This document shows, in pieces, positions 26,300 through 40,695 of a stretch of DNA of 64,000 nt. Position 1 is the stretch's first letter; each line of letters begins with the position of its first letter. The DNA comes from Apis mellifera (Eukaryota; Arthropoda; Insecta; Hymenoptera; Apidae), in assembly GCF_003254395.2 (NCBI RefSeq), contig NC_037648.1, positions 4,815,868-4,879,867 on the forward strand, written 5' to 3'. The notes under the pieces are model-generated. The model saw only the letters and a list, made by a program, of their open reading frames with translations, was not told the origin of the DNA and made no database searches. Both the position numbers and the translations under genes were made by a program.

Positions 26300-28230
26300 T
26301 AGGATGCGTACGTTCTTCTCCTTTTAAGTTAAATTATATCTTATAATCTTAAGATATCCAATATTTATACATATATATACATAATTTAATTAATGTAAAT
26401 ATACATATTTCAATATAATTATATAATGTATATAAATATATATTATATATACATAAATATATATATATATTTTTATATATATATTTATTTATATATATAT
26501 ATATTTATATATATATATATTTAATAATTAAATATTTTTCAAATTTTAAATTTAATCATAATTTTACATACTCATATTTATACTAATATTATAAACCTTA
26601 AATTAAATTTCATGAATAATAAACAAATTAAAAATTTATTTTTATTTAAATTTTATATAATTTTAATTTAAAATAAATTTTATAAATAAATAAACTTATA
26701 AATAAATATTTTAAACAAATAAACTTAAACTTATAAATAAATTTTTTAAACAAATAAACAAACTTATAAATAAATTTTTAGATAGTAAATTTTATTTAAA
26801 AAAATATTTATTAATTAATTAATTTAAAGAAATATTTAAAATAAAGCTTCCAATTTTATATAAAGACATCAAAAATCTATATTTCTTTTTATTAATTATT
26901 AATAAATATTTACAATATATTTCTAATATAGAAATTTATATAATAATAGTATTTTATATAGTTATGTAAACAATATATTTCTATTATAAAGATTTTTATA
27001 ATAATATAAAACAATATTTATATAGTTTAAAAAAAACATTATATTTTCAATATAAAATTAATTTATTTGAATTTATAAAATAAAATTTATAATAAGTATA
27101 TATATATATAATTATATATTTATATATATATATATATTATAATAATAATATATACATACAGCAAACAGATTCATAACCTGTTGATAAATTAAAAATATTT
27201 ATATAAATTTTTAATTTTATTTTCGTGTTTAAGCACATAAAATTTTGAATTTTGCAGAATTTATCAATAAATGAATAATAGAATTAAATCAATAAATTGA
27301 ATATAAATTAATTATATAACATTTAAATTGGATTTAAAAATTAACAATATTATTATATCTAATTAAATAAATAATATGTCTGATTAAAGAAATATTTTGA
27401 TAAAATATTTATGTATAATAAAATATTATTATTACTTAATAATAATTTAAATAAAATTTAATTATTATTTATTTTTTCATAAATTTTAAACATAATAGAT
27501 TTATCCTATTATTAATTATTCTATTTATTCTAGTAATAAATTAATTTATTATATCATCTCGGTAATTTCAAGAATCTTTTTATTTTTAATAATCATCATA
27601 TATTTATCATCAATTAGATTCAAAAAATCCGATACATTTCTTAATTCAAATTTTATTTTTTTTTAAAATTGAAATTTTTCCTTTTCATTATTGAATAATT
27701 TTTTCTTACAAAATGATAAACTGAAAGCAAATTTTTTTAATACATTACATTAATTAATTAAATTTATTCCTATTTACATGATATATGATACTATATCAAT
27801 AACAAATATTAATACATGATTTTTAATTTATTTAATTATTAATAATTTATATATTTCATTTAGCACTCTTTAAAATCAAAATATTGCAAAAAAAATCTCC
27901 AAATCTTGCACAAGAAGAGCATCTTAACTCAACCAATACTGAAAAATATACTAGAAATCAATAATGAACGTTCGAATAAAATATATTTATACATAAATAC
28001 TAAAAAAATAATTTAAAATTCAAATAAAAAGCGCAAGGAAGCAGTTTTTGGTATTAAAAGACATGATACCGCAAAAAAAAGTCTCCAAATCTTCAAAAAA
28101 ACACTTTCGCACCTAACTCATTTAAACAGAGACAGTACTATCGTTCGAAAAATCATCACCAAGAATTTCTGTCAAACTTTACTTAAGAATCAATTCGCCT
28201 ATTTTTTCCTGAAATTAAGATTTTTTGAAA
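26300..28230. other. AT-rich intergenic stretch with TA tracts
   Basis: Dense TATA/ATAAAT repeats (26380-26530, 27090-27150) and homopolymers. No gene could be supported. Confidence 0.55.
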
Positions 28231-28239
28231 ATACGGTTC

Positions 28240-28780
28240 GAAATATCTTTCTTTCCACACGAAAGTGAGACATTGCGATCGGCATGATTTGAAATTCAAC
28301 CGGCGCCTACACGATCAATCGCACGCGGAATAAATATACCCCGTCGTTCCTTAATCCCCCATCGCTATCTATGATTCACAGGATATCAATAGCCTGTTAA
28401 TCCGCTTTTTCTTCTTCTTATCGATCTTCGCATCTCATACTTTCTAACCGTTTCTTAACTTCTCAGGGAGAATTCTCAACTCGAGATTCGAAAAAGAATC
28501 TCTGTAGGCGGGATCGCATTGGTCACATGGCAATGGCTTCCATGGATCTCGTGGTATCAAGATCGGATCACGCGCTATCTACAGGTTGAACGCACTCGAT
28601 CCCTCTTCTCTGCTGAACTACCTATCGAGTCGACGGACAGTCATGCACTGGACCGGATGTATTTACCTGTGCTCACTCGATGACCATAGTGAATCCGCAT
28701 CAATCAGATGATGAGACGACCTATTCCTTCGCCATCAGCGCGTGCTTCGATTTTCTTGATTTTTTTTTTTCAGGAAAGTT
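28240..28780. other. GC-richer unique island, possible regulatory or exon sequence
   Basis: A sharp local rise in G, C and CpG within very AT-rich surroundings. Features include CCGGCGCCTACACG, TAGGCGGGATCGCATTGG and the palindromic GAGTCGACGG region near 28628. No long open frame crosses it on either strand, and no copy of it was seen elsewhere in the window. It may be a promoter, enhancer or non-coding exon of a neighbouring gene; function is not shown. Confidence 0.35.
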
Positions 28781-31700
28781 TCAGATGCTGCATATGTTTA
28801 TACCTACTCGACACGGTTTTGATTTAATTTGAATTTAATTGATTCTTGCCAAATAATTCTCGCGTTTCACGTAACTTTAATAATATTAAGATGAAAAGAT
28901 TCTTAATTTGTTCGTTTATATGTTTATATTTAATTCTAAAAATATGGATAATTATAATATGAATTAAAAAAGTGATACGTTTGATTGATTTTAGAAAAAA
29001 GATATCTTTGTTTGTTTGAGATATATTACAAAATTTTGAAGATTAGAATGCAAGTTTTTTTTTTCTTTATCGTTGCAAGATAATCATGGATATTTTAATT
29101 TCTCACATGTTTATCATAAATAGATATAAAGTATCCACTTTTCTATTCATTTCCATCAAAGATAGAAACAACATAAGAAAAATCCAATAACATCGTTTCC
29201 CTGTTTTCGAAGACGATTCCGTTTTCTGTTATTTCTGTTGTTCATTAAGACTGCCACCGCGCCACTGAACACAAACTTTGATTTCGAAAATCTTGTTCAT
29301 TAACACGATTATTTATATTCATTTTTATACCAGAAAAAATCTACTTTTTCTTTAACAACATACGCGGTTCTAATTAAACGAATTGAATCGTTTCCTGAAC
29401 ACTGATTAATGGTCATAACCGATACATTTTGTTTAAATATCGCAATCAACAAACGCTTTAATGACTAAGAACCAAAAGATAATGGATTAATTGGAAGAAA
29501 CTGTAACGTAGATTTAAATCATTCCAACCGTTTCTGTGAACGCTTTGGAAAGTATTTGGAAGTATTTCTTTGGAAGAGGTGAGTTTAAATTTAAAAAGGA
29601 CGTAAATTCGATCGAATTAAAAATTATACAAATGATGAATGCATAAAATTGATTTTTCGATCGAAAAGAAAATTTGAATAAGAATAAAAATCACGATTAT
29701 TGTAAATCGATAGAAAAATGAATTTTTTCCAAGATATTTATTAAAAATTTTAATAGCTTGTCATTTTTATCTTCTAAAAATACGAGAAAAATAATTTTCG
29801 ATAAGCATCGATATATGTCTAAAAAATGACATGATTGATGATAAATGAATGAATAACTTTTCTGTCAAAAGTAATTTAAATGATTAAATAAAAATAAAAC
29901 TTATGTTGGATATCATATTTTTTAAGCTGAAAAAATAGAAGAAAAATCAGAAAAATATATTGATTACAAATTATAAAGAAAAATTATTATGTAAATTATA
30001 TAAATTTGTAATCAAATGTAGAAAACTGATTTTATGTCGCAATGTAATTGCATAATACTGAATATTTCTTGGAAAAAATTTTTCGAAAATAAATACATTA
30101 CGAATGATTATATATGGATGAAATAAATTAAAAAACGAATTTAAAAAAAATAAAAACAATTACAATTTAAATTCTTTTTTTGAATCTTTTTTTTTTTAAT
30201 TTTTCGTATCTTCGAAAAGTTTTAATACATAAAAAATATATTAATTCAATGTACGAATTGCCAAACTATTATATTTAAGAAAAAAATTTGACATTATTTT
30301 CCTTATATTATTGTTCGCTTAAACATTAAAATTCTATGCGTTATAATTTCTTTAGAATTTAAATAGAAGAAACGAAGAATGAATATAAGAAATAAAAGCG
30401 ATCATATTCTTTGCTTACAATTAAATCTCACAAAGATATAGAAGGAATTCAAAAATATTATATACTTCATTCTTCTATTGTTGCGCGTCAATTGATTCGA
30501 TTTAATTATGTGAAGAAAGTATAGGAACAAAAATTTATAATAATGTATAATGTATGTCTACATATTTTTAAAATAATTGGCCGTACATTTAGCATTTTAC
30601 CAATCAATCTAACCGTATGTATTACAACTTAAAATATTACAATTAAATGAAATTCGGAGATAACAGATATAACCTGTTTATTTTTTAATATTATAAAATC
30701 TGTTGTCTAATCGTTTAACATACATCCTTTAATATTTTTTCATCCAACAATCAAAGAATAATCGAAATTATTTCTTTGTTATAAAATGTTTTTTTTTAAT
30801 CATAATGCCATATCTTATAAATAAATAAATGAATTTATAAAAAAGAGGATATATTTAATTATGATATAAAAAAATATTAAAAATTAATAACTCTAAAACG
30901 AAAATTATTAGCGTTATTTCATTAAAAAAAATTTTAAAAATATAAAAAATAAATTTAAAGATGAGAAGAGAACAATTGAAAACTCTATCGTATTTTGTCA
31001 TAAAAATAAAAAAAAAATAAAGACGATAAAATTTTTAGCAATGTTTTTATTTTTAATCAAACAACAAAATTTAGTTGTATTAGTGTATTAACCACTTTAT
31101 TAACTATTATTAACCACTTATTTTTTTTATTTCGAATTTATTCTAGAATATTGTGATTTATTCGAGTCGCAGACAAGACGATGCGCATCAAGTATATTAA
31201 CATTTCAGATTTTATAGTCCATTTTATCCGGTTTCAATCTATACATGACATAACAATGCGAGTTTTGCGTAGAAACGAGGTTAAAGAATGAAGGAATGCA
31301 AATTGAATACCAAAGGGAACATTGCCGTGTGCAATCTTTGACCACATTTAATTAAAAATATGTATTCTACTAATAGCGGCTAGACTGCAGATATTTATAT
31401 GAATTTAAATCTTTAATGAACATAAGTAGAGAATTGAAATAAACAATCAACTTTCTTTAATATATAAAATATACGTGTTTCAAAAATATGAGAAACTGAA
31501 AGATCTAATTTCAATATAATATTATCTTTTGCAAAAACTTTTATTAAAATTTAATGAAATATTAATAAAAAACATTGTTTTTGTAAAGAAAAATGTTGCT
31601 TAAAATTAGTTCAAAAATCTTCTAAATTTTCTTTTCATCAGTGTATTTTATAATGTATTTTATAATCTATACAAAAAAAAATATATAAACTGTAAAATTT

Positions 31701-32174
31701 AAAAATCTAATTTATATTTAAAATGTATATTTTATATTATAAAATATATATTTTGTTTCAACAATATATGAAAGAAGAATTTTTATACATGTAAAATATG
31801 TATATTTTCTGTGATTGAATATATATATATTTATAACATATAACATATAAAAATTGAATCGAAATTTTTAAAAAATAAATTAAATAATGGAGATAAAATT
31901 TGAAATCAATTTCTTGGTAAAAACTTTGCAAAATACATAAGGATCATGTAATAAGAAAAGAACAAAGATAGAATAATAATTATGGAATGAACACCATCTT
32001 TAGATTGCTGACGAAAGAATTTAAGTACTTATTCAGAATAAATAATATAAGGATATAATAGAGAATAAGCATGGATTACCAACACCATCTCTAAACTTCT
32101 GTATTTTTAATTTATTTGTATTTTTTGAAAGAGTGAACATAAACTGATAAACGAAATATAATAAATGTGAACAG

Positions 32175-32223
32175 ATCGGTATTTCAAAACATGAGGTTTT
32201 GTGTCATATTGTGAAATACCGAT
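32175..32223. repeat. two-stem hairpin
   Basis: ATCGGTATTTCA at 32175 pairs perfectly with TGAAATACCGAT at 32212. Inside the loop CAAAAC pairs with GTTTTG. A 12-bp stem with a nested 6-bp stem is more than expected for local chance, but no function is implied. Confidence 0.6.
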
Positions 32224-32426
32224 TTTATATTATTTTATATTATATTACCTAGTAAGTTATAATCTAAATACACACAAATAACTTCAAAAATATGAGGCAA
32301 ATTTATACTTATACTTCATAATTTTAAAGATTAAAACGAGAATGTTATTCATCATTTCACTAAAATTTTAAAATATTTTTTATCTATGAAAATATCGAGC
32401 TTGTAGTTAATTGAACACATTCCTCA

Positions 32427-32428
<2 letters not shown>

Positions 32429-32476
<48 letters not shown>
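32429..32476. repeat. TA microsatellite bounded by CCAA/TTGG
   Basis: About 22 TA units enclosed by CCAATATA and TATATTGG, so the whole tract is a palindrome. Confidence 0.85.
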
Positions 32477-33862
32477 TATAATATATAATATAATATATCT
32501 ATATAAGTATAGATATATTCCAACTTACACTAGATGAAGATTGGTTAATTAATAATCTATTATCCTCTTAACCAGAATCTTCATCTTTTTTTAACATGAA
32601 AATTTATTCAAATAAATTTCTTTTTCAATATACAGTTTGCAAAACGTATAAACCACTATTAATCATTTATCCAAAATAAATACAAGAAATTATAAAAAAA
32701 AAACTGCAATATTTAAGTATTGCAATATTATATTGCAGTATTATAATATAAGTTCTATCAATATTTTACATATTCAATATTAAGAAAAATAATTATATAA
32801 AAACATAAAAAAATAGAATAAATAAACAATATATTACATCATTTTTTACTTACTTACATTACATTCTTCTATATAATTAATTAGCACAGACTAACACACA
32901 ATTAACTAACGCATACTACTACACACAATTAATTATCCATGCATTAAATTATATATACATTTCGTTTCAATGTTAAATATCATCTCTAATTAACATCTCT
33001 AAGTAACATTTTAAAATTGTGTTGTATAATTTTTATTCCCAGTCAAATATTCTGAAAAATTCTTAAACTTAATATTGTTTCAGAAAACTTAATATTTATA
33101 TATAAAAATAATTCAATAATTTCTTCAAATATATTATCTACTAGAAATCTAAATATAACAAAATTACATATTTTCTTCATTGTATTCTGTTGAAAACAAA
33201 TAGTTTTTAAAATAAGTTAAATAAACGAATTAAAAAAAATTCAATATAACAGATAATTAAGCAGTAATTTACTTTCCCAAATTTCTTATTTATCTTCATC
33301 CATAAATAACAAACTCAATTCTTAAAATAATATATCTGAAAAAGAACATTCTAATCTGGAAAAAAAATTATTAATATATTATAAAATAATCCATAATTTT
33401 TTTCAAGCAAAATTAGAAGATCAAGATTATAACATTAAAAGACTTAAATTTTGAATTATAACTAAAATTTTTTTACAATAATAATTTCAAAAGAAAAATT
33501 TATATTTAAATTTAATATAAAATATAAATATAAAATTTATATTTTATTTTTAAATTTGAATTGACTTAAACATTTCACCGTAAAAATAATTTTGTACAAT
33601 ATCATAACAATTAAAACAAATTCAATAATGACAAAAAAATGCATATTTCAACTATATTTTCTATAATAAATGCTTTGTTAATATAGGAGATGAAGAAAAA
33701 AAAAAGATAGCCAGAAGGACCACGTAAAATCATCCACTCAATGCGAACAAACCATGAGTGGAATACTTTATTTCGCAACACTAATACAATAAATTTTCAA
33801 AAGAAAACGCGAAGAGTTTACGCCTTAATATATAAGCGATAATTAATATATATAAATTATTA

Positions 33863-33922
33863 ATAAAAAAAGAAAATAAAAAAAGAAAATAAAAAAAGAA
33901 AATAAAAAAAGAAGAAAAAAAA
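33863..33922. repeat. 13-bp purine tandem repeat
   Basis: Four to five copies of ATAAAAAAAGAAA, continuing into GAAGAAAAAAAAGAAG. Confidence 0.85.
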
Positions 33923-34339
33923 GAAGTAAAGAAAAGACAATTCGCGAAAATACATCCGAATTAAATTATGAATTATGCACTATACTTTAATATACGCAAT
34001 ACTAAAAGCGGAAGATTATAACTATATCAATGGGTGTTATATCATCTTTGTGCAATTCATTCATTCACCTTTTTGCAATAGATGATTCACAAACAGGAAT
34101 TTCTATAATTTATGGAAGGTGGAAAAAAAGTGGGCAATTATAATATGCAACGCTACGTTATCAACATAAAACTAATTCTTAAATTTGAATTTAAACCAAA
34201 ATATTATTATTATTCTATAAATAAAAATAAAAAATGATTTCCAAAATCTCGATATCATAAATTGTAACTTTATATGATACATACAAAAATAAAAAAATAG
34301 TCTATTTCATATTCAAATTAATAAAAAACATCGCGATAT

Positions 34340-35220
34340 TTCTTATAACGCAACTAAAGCAAACCCAACCATCATTTTATCGCAATTCGCTTCGCTTCAA
34401 AACGCGAGATTTGTAAACTACACTGCAACACTAATCAACAAAATCACGAATTTCCCACTATAATTAGATCAAGACGATGGGCCGGCATGCAAATAGCCAA
34501 ACAACACAATAACAATTACTATTGAAACGAGCACAATGATATAATAGTAAGAATGATTTCCCATTCTTTGGACCAAAAAAAAAAAAATCCAAAAAATGAG
34601 AAACCATTCGTTGCAGTTCTCTTCGCAACAGTTTTTCGGGCCTCTTCGGTCTTCTTTCTTTGAGCACAATGCTCGCTGAAACTTACAACTAGGCTCGAGA
34701 TTTCCTAATCGCACAAAAAATAAAAAAGTAAAGAAAAAAAACTACATTGCGAAAGTTGAGTGCATATGGACGACCATCGCAGTGATTGTATCCATACATG
34801 TGCAAAATCTTTAGCTTGACGTTCGTTTCGAAATTTAATTTGCAACCACGACCGTGGAATTCGAAAAATCGAAAGCAAAGTCAGAAACACGTGACCATTG
34901 ATAACTCCACTCATTTCAACTTCACACTCGATCTTTCAAATTTGATTTCCCGAAACAAGTTCTCACGCGAAAACGCGCCTACCCAACAAGAAATTATGAC
35001 AACCTGCCCGGCCCTATCTGCTTATAATTATAACAGGAAAATCAAAAATATACTATCTATCCTAGCCCTATATATATTTAAAAAATTGCAAAACAGGCAT
35101 ACTAACACATTCATTTCACGATTCTCACGCATAATACTCGGATTCAAAAGTCTATTCTAGGGAAAACATCCCAGGACATTTCCGGCACCCGAGCTTGGCA
35201 TACTATTTTCACTAACTCTA
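34340..35220. other. GC-richer unique stretch, no recognised gene
   Basis: Less AT-rich than its surroundings, ending with ACATTTCCGGCACCCGAGC near 35176. It contains a 124-codon open frame on the plus strand (34786-35160) and overlapping shorter minus-strand frames. None shows a recognisable motif, signal peptide or family resemblance, so I do not call a gene. The stretch stops just before a long duplicated repeat begins at 35276. Confidence 0.35.
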
Positions 35221-35275
35221 TGTACAATTTTCCTCAAATCGATTAACGATGACTAATTAAGATCATTGCGTAAAT

Positions 35276-37440
35276 CTCATATAAATAAATATACGTTGAT
35301 TTTATATAATATGCTAATATAATGATTAAGAAAATGTCATTTCAAGAAAAATAATTCTGTTAAAAAATAAATGGCATACTATTTCATACTATTAGAGAGA
35401 ATTTTATAATAAAAATTATAAAATTATTTAAAATTTATTATTGTTTCGCATTATATAGAAACGAATGTAAAAAATTATAAATAATAATTCAATTCATTAA
35501 AAGGGGAAACGATGCAATTCCACACGCCTAGTCACACACGCATAATATGGAAAATACATCATGCATAATATATTAACTCATCGTCAATCGCGAAAAAATC
35601 TTTACTAGCTTATCAACTATGATCATCATACTCATCACCTCTTTTTCATTCAAATAGCATCTGAGCATGTGAGTGAAATCCTGGTAATAGATATGGAAAT
35701 GGTTAAATCTAAAAAATCCTGAGCTAAGAAGAATATTAATTTTTGTTCTTCTAACTAACGGATTGATACTTCTTAACTTAAAATTTATTTACATATTTTA
35801 TTTATTTCATTTTAAATAAATTTACTTTATAAATTTAATAAACTAATAAATACTAATTTAATATTAAAATATTAATACTAAAATATAGCAAAATTTCAAC
35901 AATATATGAACAATAAATTTATTTACTATTTGATTATAATAAATAATTGATTTTATATATCAATCAAAATAACTTCAAGTGATTTTTTTTGTCAAAGCAT
36001 ATTATCGAAAATATAAATGCAATTTTTAAATCTGATATATCTATGGTCACTGTGCTCGTGCAAAATTCTACGTATACAGCCAGTTATCCGATCAGTTCGA
36101 ATCTTTCATCCTACGACATAATTGAGTAACAAAAGTAACAAGAGGAACAAAAATGCATGCGATTCATCATTAGATGCGAAGAATTTGCATTGCCATCAAT
36201 TGTTATGATCCATGGGAAGTCGTTTTTCCAGAAATATCTATAATAAAACACAATAACAAATATGACAAAAAGATTGAAATTTAAAAAAAATGCAATAGCA
36301 ATATAAAATATTTAAATAATTAGAAATTGAAATGATTCTATTTTTTAAAAGAAGTAAAATTTTAAACAAATAAAAAAATTTAAATAAAAAAAACAAAGAT
36401 AATTACCTCATCGCATGATGAATAATCACCTTATTATCTTGAGAAAAACATTGACTCTACCGAAAATGAATATTTTGAATAAAAATATAAAAATAAGTTA
36501 CTATTATATTCGTTAATATACTATATTATGTTATCGACAAACAAACACTTACTCTAATTTCGCGTATAACTACTATATATGTTATATTATATAAATTAAA
36601 TTGACTTTGAGTCACTTTAAAAGATAAAAAATATTACTACAAAGCAAGCACTGAATATATTAATCGCATTGCGCGCGATTACAATTTTCGGAAAGAAAAG
36701 TTATAATAGCAAAAGAATTGGATAAGAAAAAATATAATATTTTATCTCTTTGTTATAGAAAATATTATTGTTTTTCTAAAATTGTTAATTAAAAATGATA
36801 AAGAAATAATGAAATCATTTAAAATAAAAAATATAATCTAACATATGGAAATAAAAATGCAATTTGTTTACTATCCCTTTATATTAATATTCATAAATAT
36901 TAATATCTTGATATGTTATGAATTACTTAAAAAATAAACAATAAAAGCAAATCATTCAAAAAAAAAGGAAAATAAAAATATATTTATTTTTAATATAAAA
37001 ATAAACATTACCATCCATAAAAGAACTATTGATGAGGAATTATATCAAACCGTTATTGTGGTATCCATATTGAAATACATTTTCCCGTCTTGAGGTTTCG
37101 TAACAACTGCCTATTAATATATACAAAAAGTAATTAAATTTTTATAGAATAATATGTAATAAATATTTATAAAATGTATGAAATAACATACATGAATGAT
37201 CGTATGAATGATCGTATTAAAAGAAATAAATAATCCAACCTAAAACTTTTTTTTATAAGTACAATTTGCGATTTATCGTAATTTTAACGAAAATAATTTT
37301 GACGAAATAGATTAATAAAAAAAAATTTATTCCCCCAAAAAATTATCAATTTGAAATATCAATTTAACATAAGCATCAATTGAAATGCGCATTAATTTGG
37401 TAATAATATGTATATAAAGATAAAAAAGTAACTATTAAAG
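35276..37440 (+). repeat. long low-copy repeat, copy 2
   Basis: Matches 61446-64000 in the same orientation from ATACGTTGATTTTATATAAT at 35290 onward, at roughly 90% identity by eye with small indels. Landmarks are CTAGTCACACACGCATAAT at 35528, CGTATACAGCCAGTTATCCG at 36071, and TTTTCCCGTCTTGAGGTTTC at 37080. There is no coding frame common to the copies. It runs directly into the left arm of the inverted duplication. Confidence 0.85.
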
Positions 37441-38298
37441 TAAATTTTATGTAAGAAATAGTTACGTAATAATAATAAAACGTATCTGTTGTAAAAAGAA
37501 GCTTCTAATTGTCGCAATTTGTAACAAAAAAATTTTTGACAAAATGGCAGACTGCGATATAATTTCGATTACCAAAATTAATAATGGCGATGGGGGAGGG
37601 AAAGGGGGGCGATGTTCGGTAAGTGATAAACAAAAGCCAAGCATTCACGAATACGAATCTCTAATTTAGTAACGATTATCGAATCTCTAGTAAAGATTAT
37701 CGTAAAAACTATACGTTATGTCAGCACTCCAAACAAAACAAAAACATAACACACACAAACTTATAGGCATACATTTAGAAATGGAATATTTGAAACTATT
37801 CTAAATATATCTATCTCTGTCACATTAAATACATTATTAGATGTTCATGCTCGTAACCAGACCAGCTATCACTTGTTAAGTTATAATCGAGTATAATCTG
37901 TACAAATGAAAATCAAAATCGTAGAATAAATATAGATTCAAGTAATATCAAAAATAAAACAATCAGAAACAAAACAATATTTGAGAGGAAATTCTCGTTC
38001 AAATGTTTATGGTACACACAACCGGTAACAATCATATAAACGTGCAACGTCTGATGATAAAAAAGTGTAAAAAACTATTTAATTTTGGAATATTACTTTA
38101 TACATTTTATATAAATGTGTAATAACTAAATAGGCTATTGATATTTAATAAATTACACCGCAATATCGATAAAACTTGCACAAAATTACGCACTTATATC
38201 GGTAATACATGCCCCGTGTCCACGAATTTCGATGGTAAACAGGCGTGATACATACTAAGATGCGCATTGCTTTATCTCGTTATTGCGCTGTTGCAACT

Positions 38299-38348
38299 TT
38301 CTGATTGGCTGAATCGTATGTTAAGATTCTTTATATTAAATCGCGCGA
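38299..38348 (+). repeat. ATTGGCTGAA / CGCGCGA box, copy 2
   Basis: TTTCTGATTGGCTGAATCG, then about 30 bp, then TCGCGCGAAA. It is the same pair as at 23877. In the right arm the CCAAT core is changed (TCAATCAG). Confidence 0.5.
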
Positions 38349-39185
38349 AAAATTTAAACATTATATATTGTAATTTTGTTGAAAATTCCTATGAAATTTG
38401 ATAAATTGATAAAAATTGATAAAGAATATAATAAAAATAAAGAATTAAAATTAATTTAATAAAAAAATTAATTCAAAATAATATTATAAGAAATTTAATA
38501 ATAATATTATAAGTAATTTAAGAAATTAAAAAAATTAAAATTAAATTTCGAATAACGATGATACAAAAGAAAAATCATGATAAAATGTAACTAAAAATAA
38601 GAAAAAATTAAACATAAAAGAAAAAATTTAAGTGCATTTCATTTTAAAAAATTTCTTCTTCTAAATTTGTATCATATAAAAATGAAAAAGAAAAACTAAA
38701 CTAAATAAATAGATAAATAAATAGATAAAATATATAAAATTTACCAAATATATTAAACTAAAAAAGCAAATTTCATTCGAAAATATAGATGAATAATAAA
38801 GAAACAATAAATTAATTAAATAAAAATTAATTATTTTGAAAAATTTATTTATAATATAGTGCATAACATAACGAAAAAGAAAAAAATATTAATAATAAGA
38901 TATATATATATATATAAATATATATATTGAAATAATTTGATGAAATAAAATTTATTACAATTAATTTATTCTATATTTATTTTGATAAAGAAATTTATTC
39001 TAACTTCTATTCTTATTCTTAGGAAATGAAATAAGATATTATTACCTAAGTTGGTGAAAAATTGTCAGCTAGAAATCGTCGTGCTATGTACATATTATTC
39101 AGTATGTTTGTTCTTTCAATTTCCCACATTTGAACTACAATTTGTACAAATAAAAATCAAAATCAAATGTAAAACAAATATATAT

Positions 39186-39405
39186 GATAAAATTATAGCT
39201 TGGTAAAACAAACTTCTAAATCTCCAAAGAAAATTATTAATGAAATATTTTAACCAAAATTACTGAATCTTTTAAGTAAAACATTTTTACGTATACTTTT
39301 TACAAGCAATAATTTTGAAAAACAAAATTTTGGAAAGTGATGCCAATTACCAGGTCTCACTAACACAGAAATGATTACGCATTGAAATCTAAAATATTAA
39401 AATTA
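39186..39405 (-). repeat. hairpin module A, partial
   Basis: TAGCTTGGTAAAAC at 39198 and GATGCCAATTACCAGGTCTC at 39338, followed by ATTACGCATTGAAATC, are the two strands of module A. The outer TGCGTAGT strand is lost on the left side. Confidence 0.55.
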
Positions 39406-39544
39406 ATATTTAAAGTAAAATAAAACAAATTAAAACTTGATTAATCGATCAAATTATTATAAAAAAAATATACTTCTAAAGAAGAAGAAGAAAAAAAAGA
39501 AGTGCAAAAGAAAAAATGAAAAAAAAACAAACCCTTTCTAAATC

Positions 39545-39640
39545 GCCAGACAAATGATACTTATTAATGAATTAAAGCGACAGCGGCCTAACAAGAACTA
39601 TTTGTTTCAATGGCATAAAAAGAAACATAAGAATCTTCCG
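39545..39640 (-). repeat. module B fragment
   Basis: CGCCAGACAAATGATACTTA and AGCGGCCTAACAAG correspond to the distal end of module B in the other units (compare 43050-43100). Confidence 0.5.
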
Positions 39641-39721
39641 CGAAAATTTAATAAAATAGTACCTCTCAATTTAGACCAAAATATCCAAAAAGAATGTAAT
39701 AATTTAAATTGAGGCATTAAT

Positions 39722-39884
39722 TGCAGGCACTGCGTAGTTCTTAGCTTGGTATCGTTTTTTAAAGAATAATCTTTGGAAAATTTTCAATGGAAAATTTTCA
39801 AAAATTAATCTAATACAAAAATCGATACCAATTACGAGATCTCACAAACGAGGGGATGACTACGCATCGAGACCCATCTAAAAC
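39722..39884 (-). repeat. hairpin module A, well-preserved copy
   Basis: TGCGTAGT at 39731-39738 pairs with ACTACGCA at 39859-39866, and GGTATCG at 39748 pairs with CGATACC at 39823. The end is GCATCGAGACCC. The mirror-image copy lies at about 46962-47122. Confidence 0.75.
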
Positions 39885-40354
39885 AAAAAAAAAAATAAAA
39901 ATTAACGATTAACATTAACAAATTAGAAAAATATAAAATATATAAAATGAATTAATGACAAGAGTTAAATAAATTATAAATAAATATATAAAAGTTAAAT
40001 AAATCTGAAATATAAAAGAAATATTAATTATGAAAACATAAAATGAAATAATTATTTGAATTATTATACAATGATATTTGACAATGATCTTTATAGCATT
40101 TTTTAAATATTTTTTTACAATAATTTATCCCACGATATCCAACGATGAAACTAAATCTATCTTAATTTAGATGTAATAATAATACTAAACCAAAGATTCA
40201 TGCATCCTATTGATATTAGATAAAGATAATCACGTTTTACTTCAAACGAAAAAAAGTTATTGGCATAATAAAAAAATAATATAAGAAAAAAAAAAGAAAT
40301 TAAGAAAATCTAAATTCTATAATAATAGTCGATTTACAAAAGTCACCAAACAAA

Positions 40355-40695
40355 TGATAAATATGTTGATCAGCAGAGAATTGCGACAAGTCTAGTAATT
40401 GAATGTATAGTGTCCACAAGGACAACGAGAAGGAATTAGAAATCATTTCAGGATCACCGAAGCCGAATTACCAAGACATAGTCCTAACAACTCACAGGAA
40501 GAAACTAAAAATCATTCTAATACCACTGAAGTCGAATTACCGAAGACGACATTCAACATATAGAACTTACCTCTGATCAAATATCCAAAAATATCAATCG
40601 ATCAGAGCACGGACCTTCGATTGACCATGAAGAGCATCAGAGCATCTATCTAATGAACTCTTGTAATCTTTTCATAACGATTCATAACGAAAAAA
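40355..40695 (-). repeat. module B, copy 1
   Basis: Shares the segment CAATCGATCAGAGCACGGAC at 40594, the GACCATGAAGAGCATCAGAG region and CACAGGAAGAAACTAAA with the copies at 41575 and 43005. It also has an internal tandem duplication of about 80 bp: GAAGCCGAATTACCAAGAC at 40459 and GAAGTCGAATTACCGAAGAC at 40530. There is no common reading frame, and no copy has an intact frame through it. Confidence 0.65.

Larger units (their letters stand above)
28781..34330. other. AT-rich intergenic stretch
   Basis: No gene is supported. Slightly more complex sequence lies at 29200-29560 and 31140-31400 (for example GTCGCAGACAAGACGATGCG at 31167), without an open frame. A TA microsatellite lies at 32431-32474. 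Confidence 0.45.

Noticed and set aside
34786..35160. 124-codon open frame on the plus strand
   Set aside because: The longest frame outside transposons, satellite and NUMT apart from a 126-codon satellite frame, but it has no recognisable domain, no codon signal visible by eye and overlapping frames on the other strand. Recorded only as part of a GC-richer stretch.
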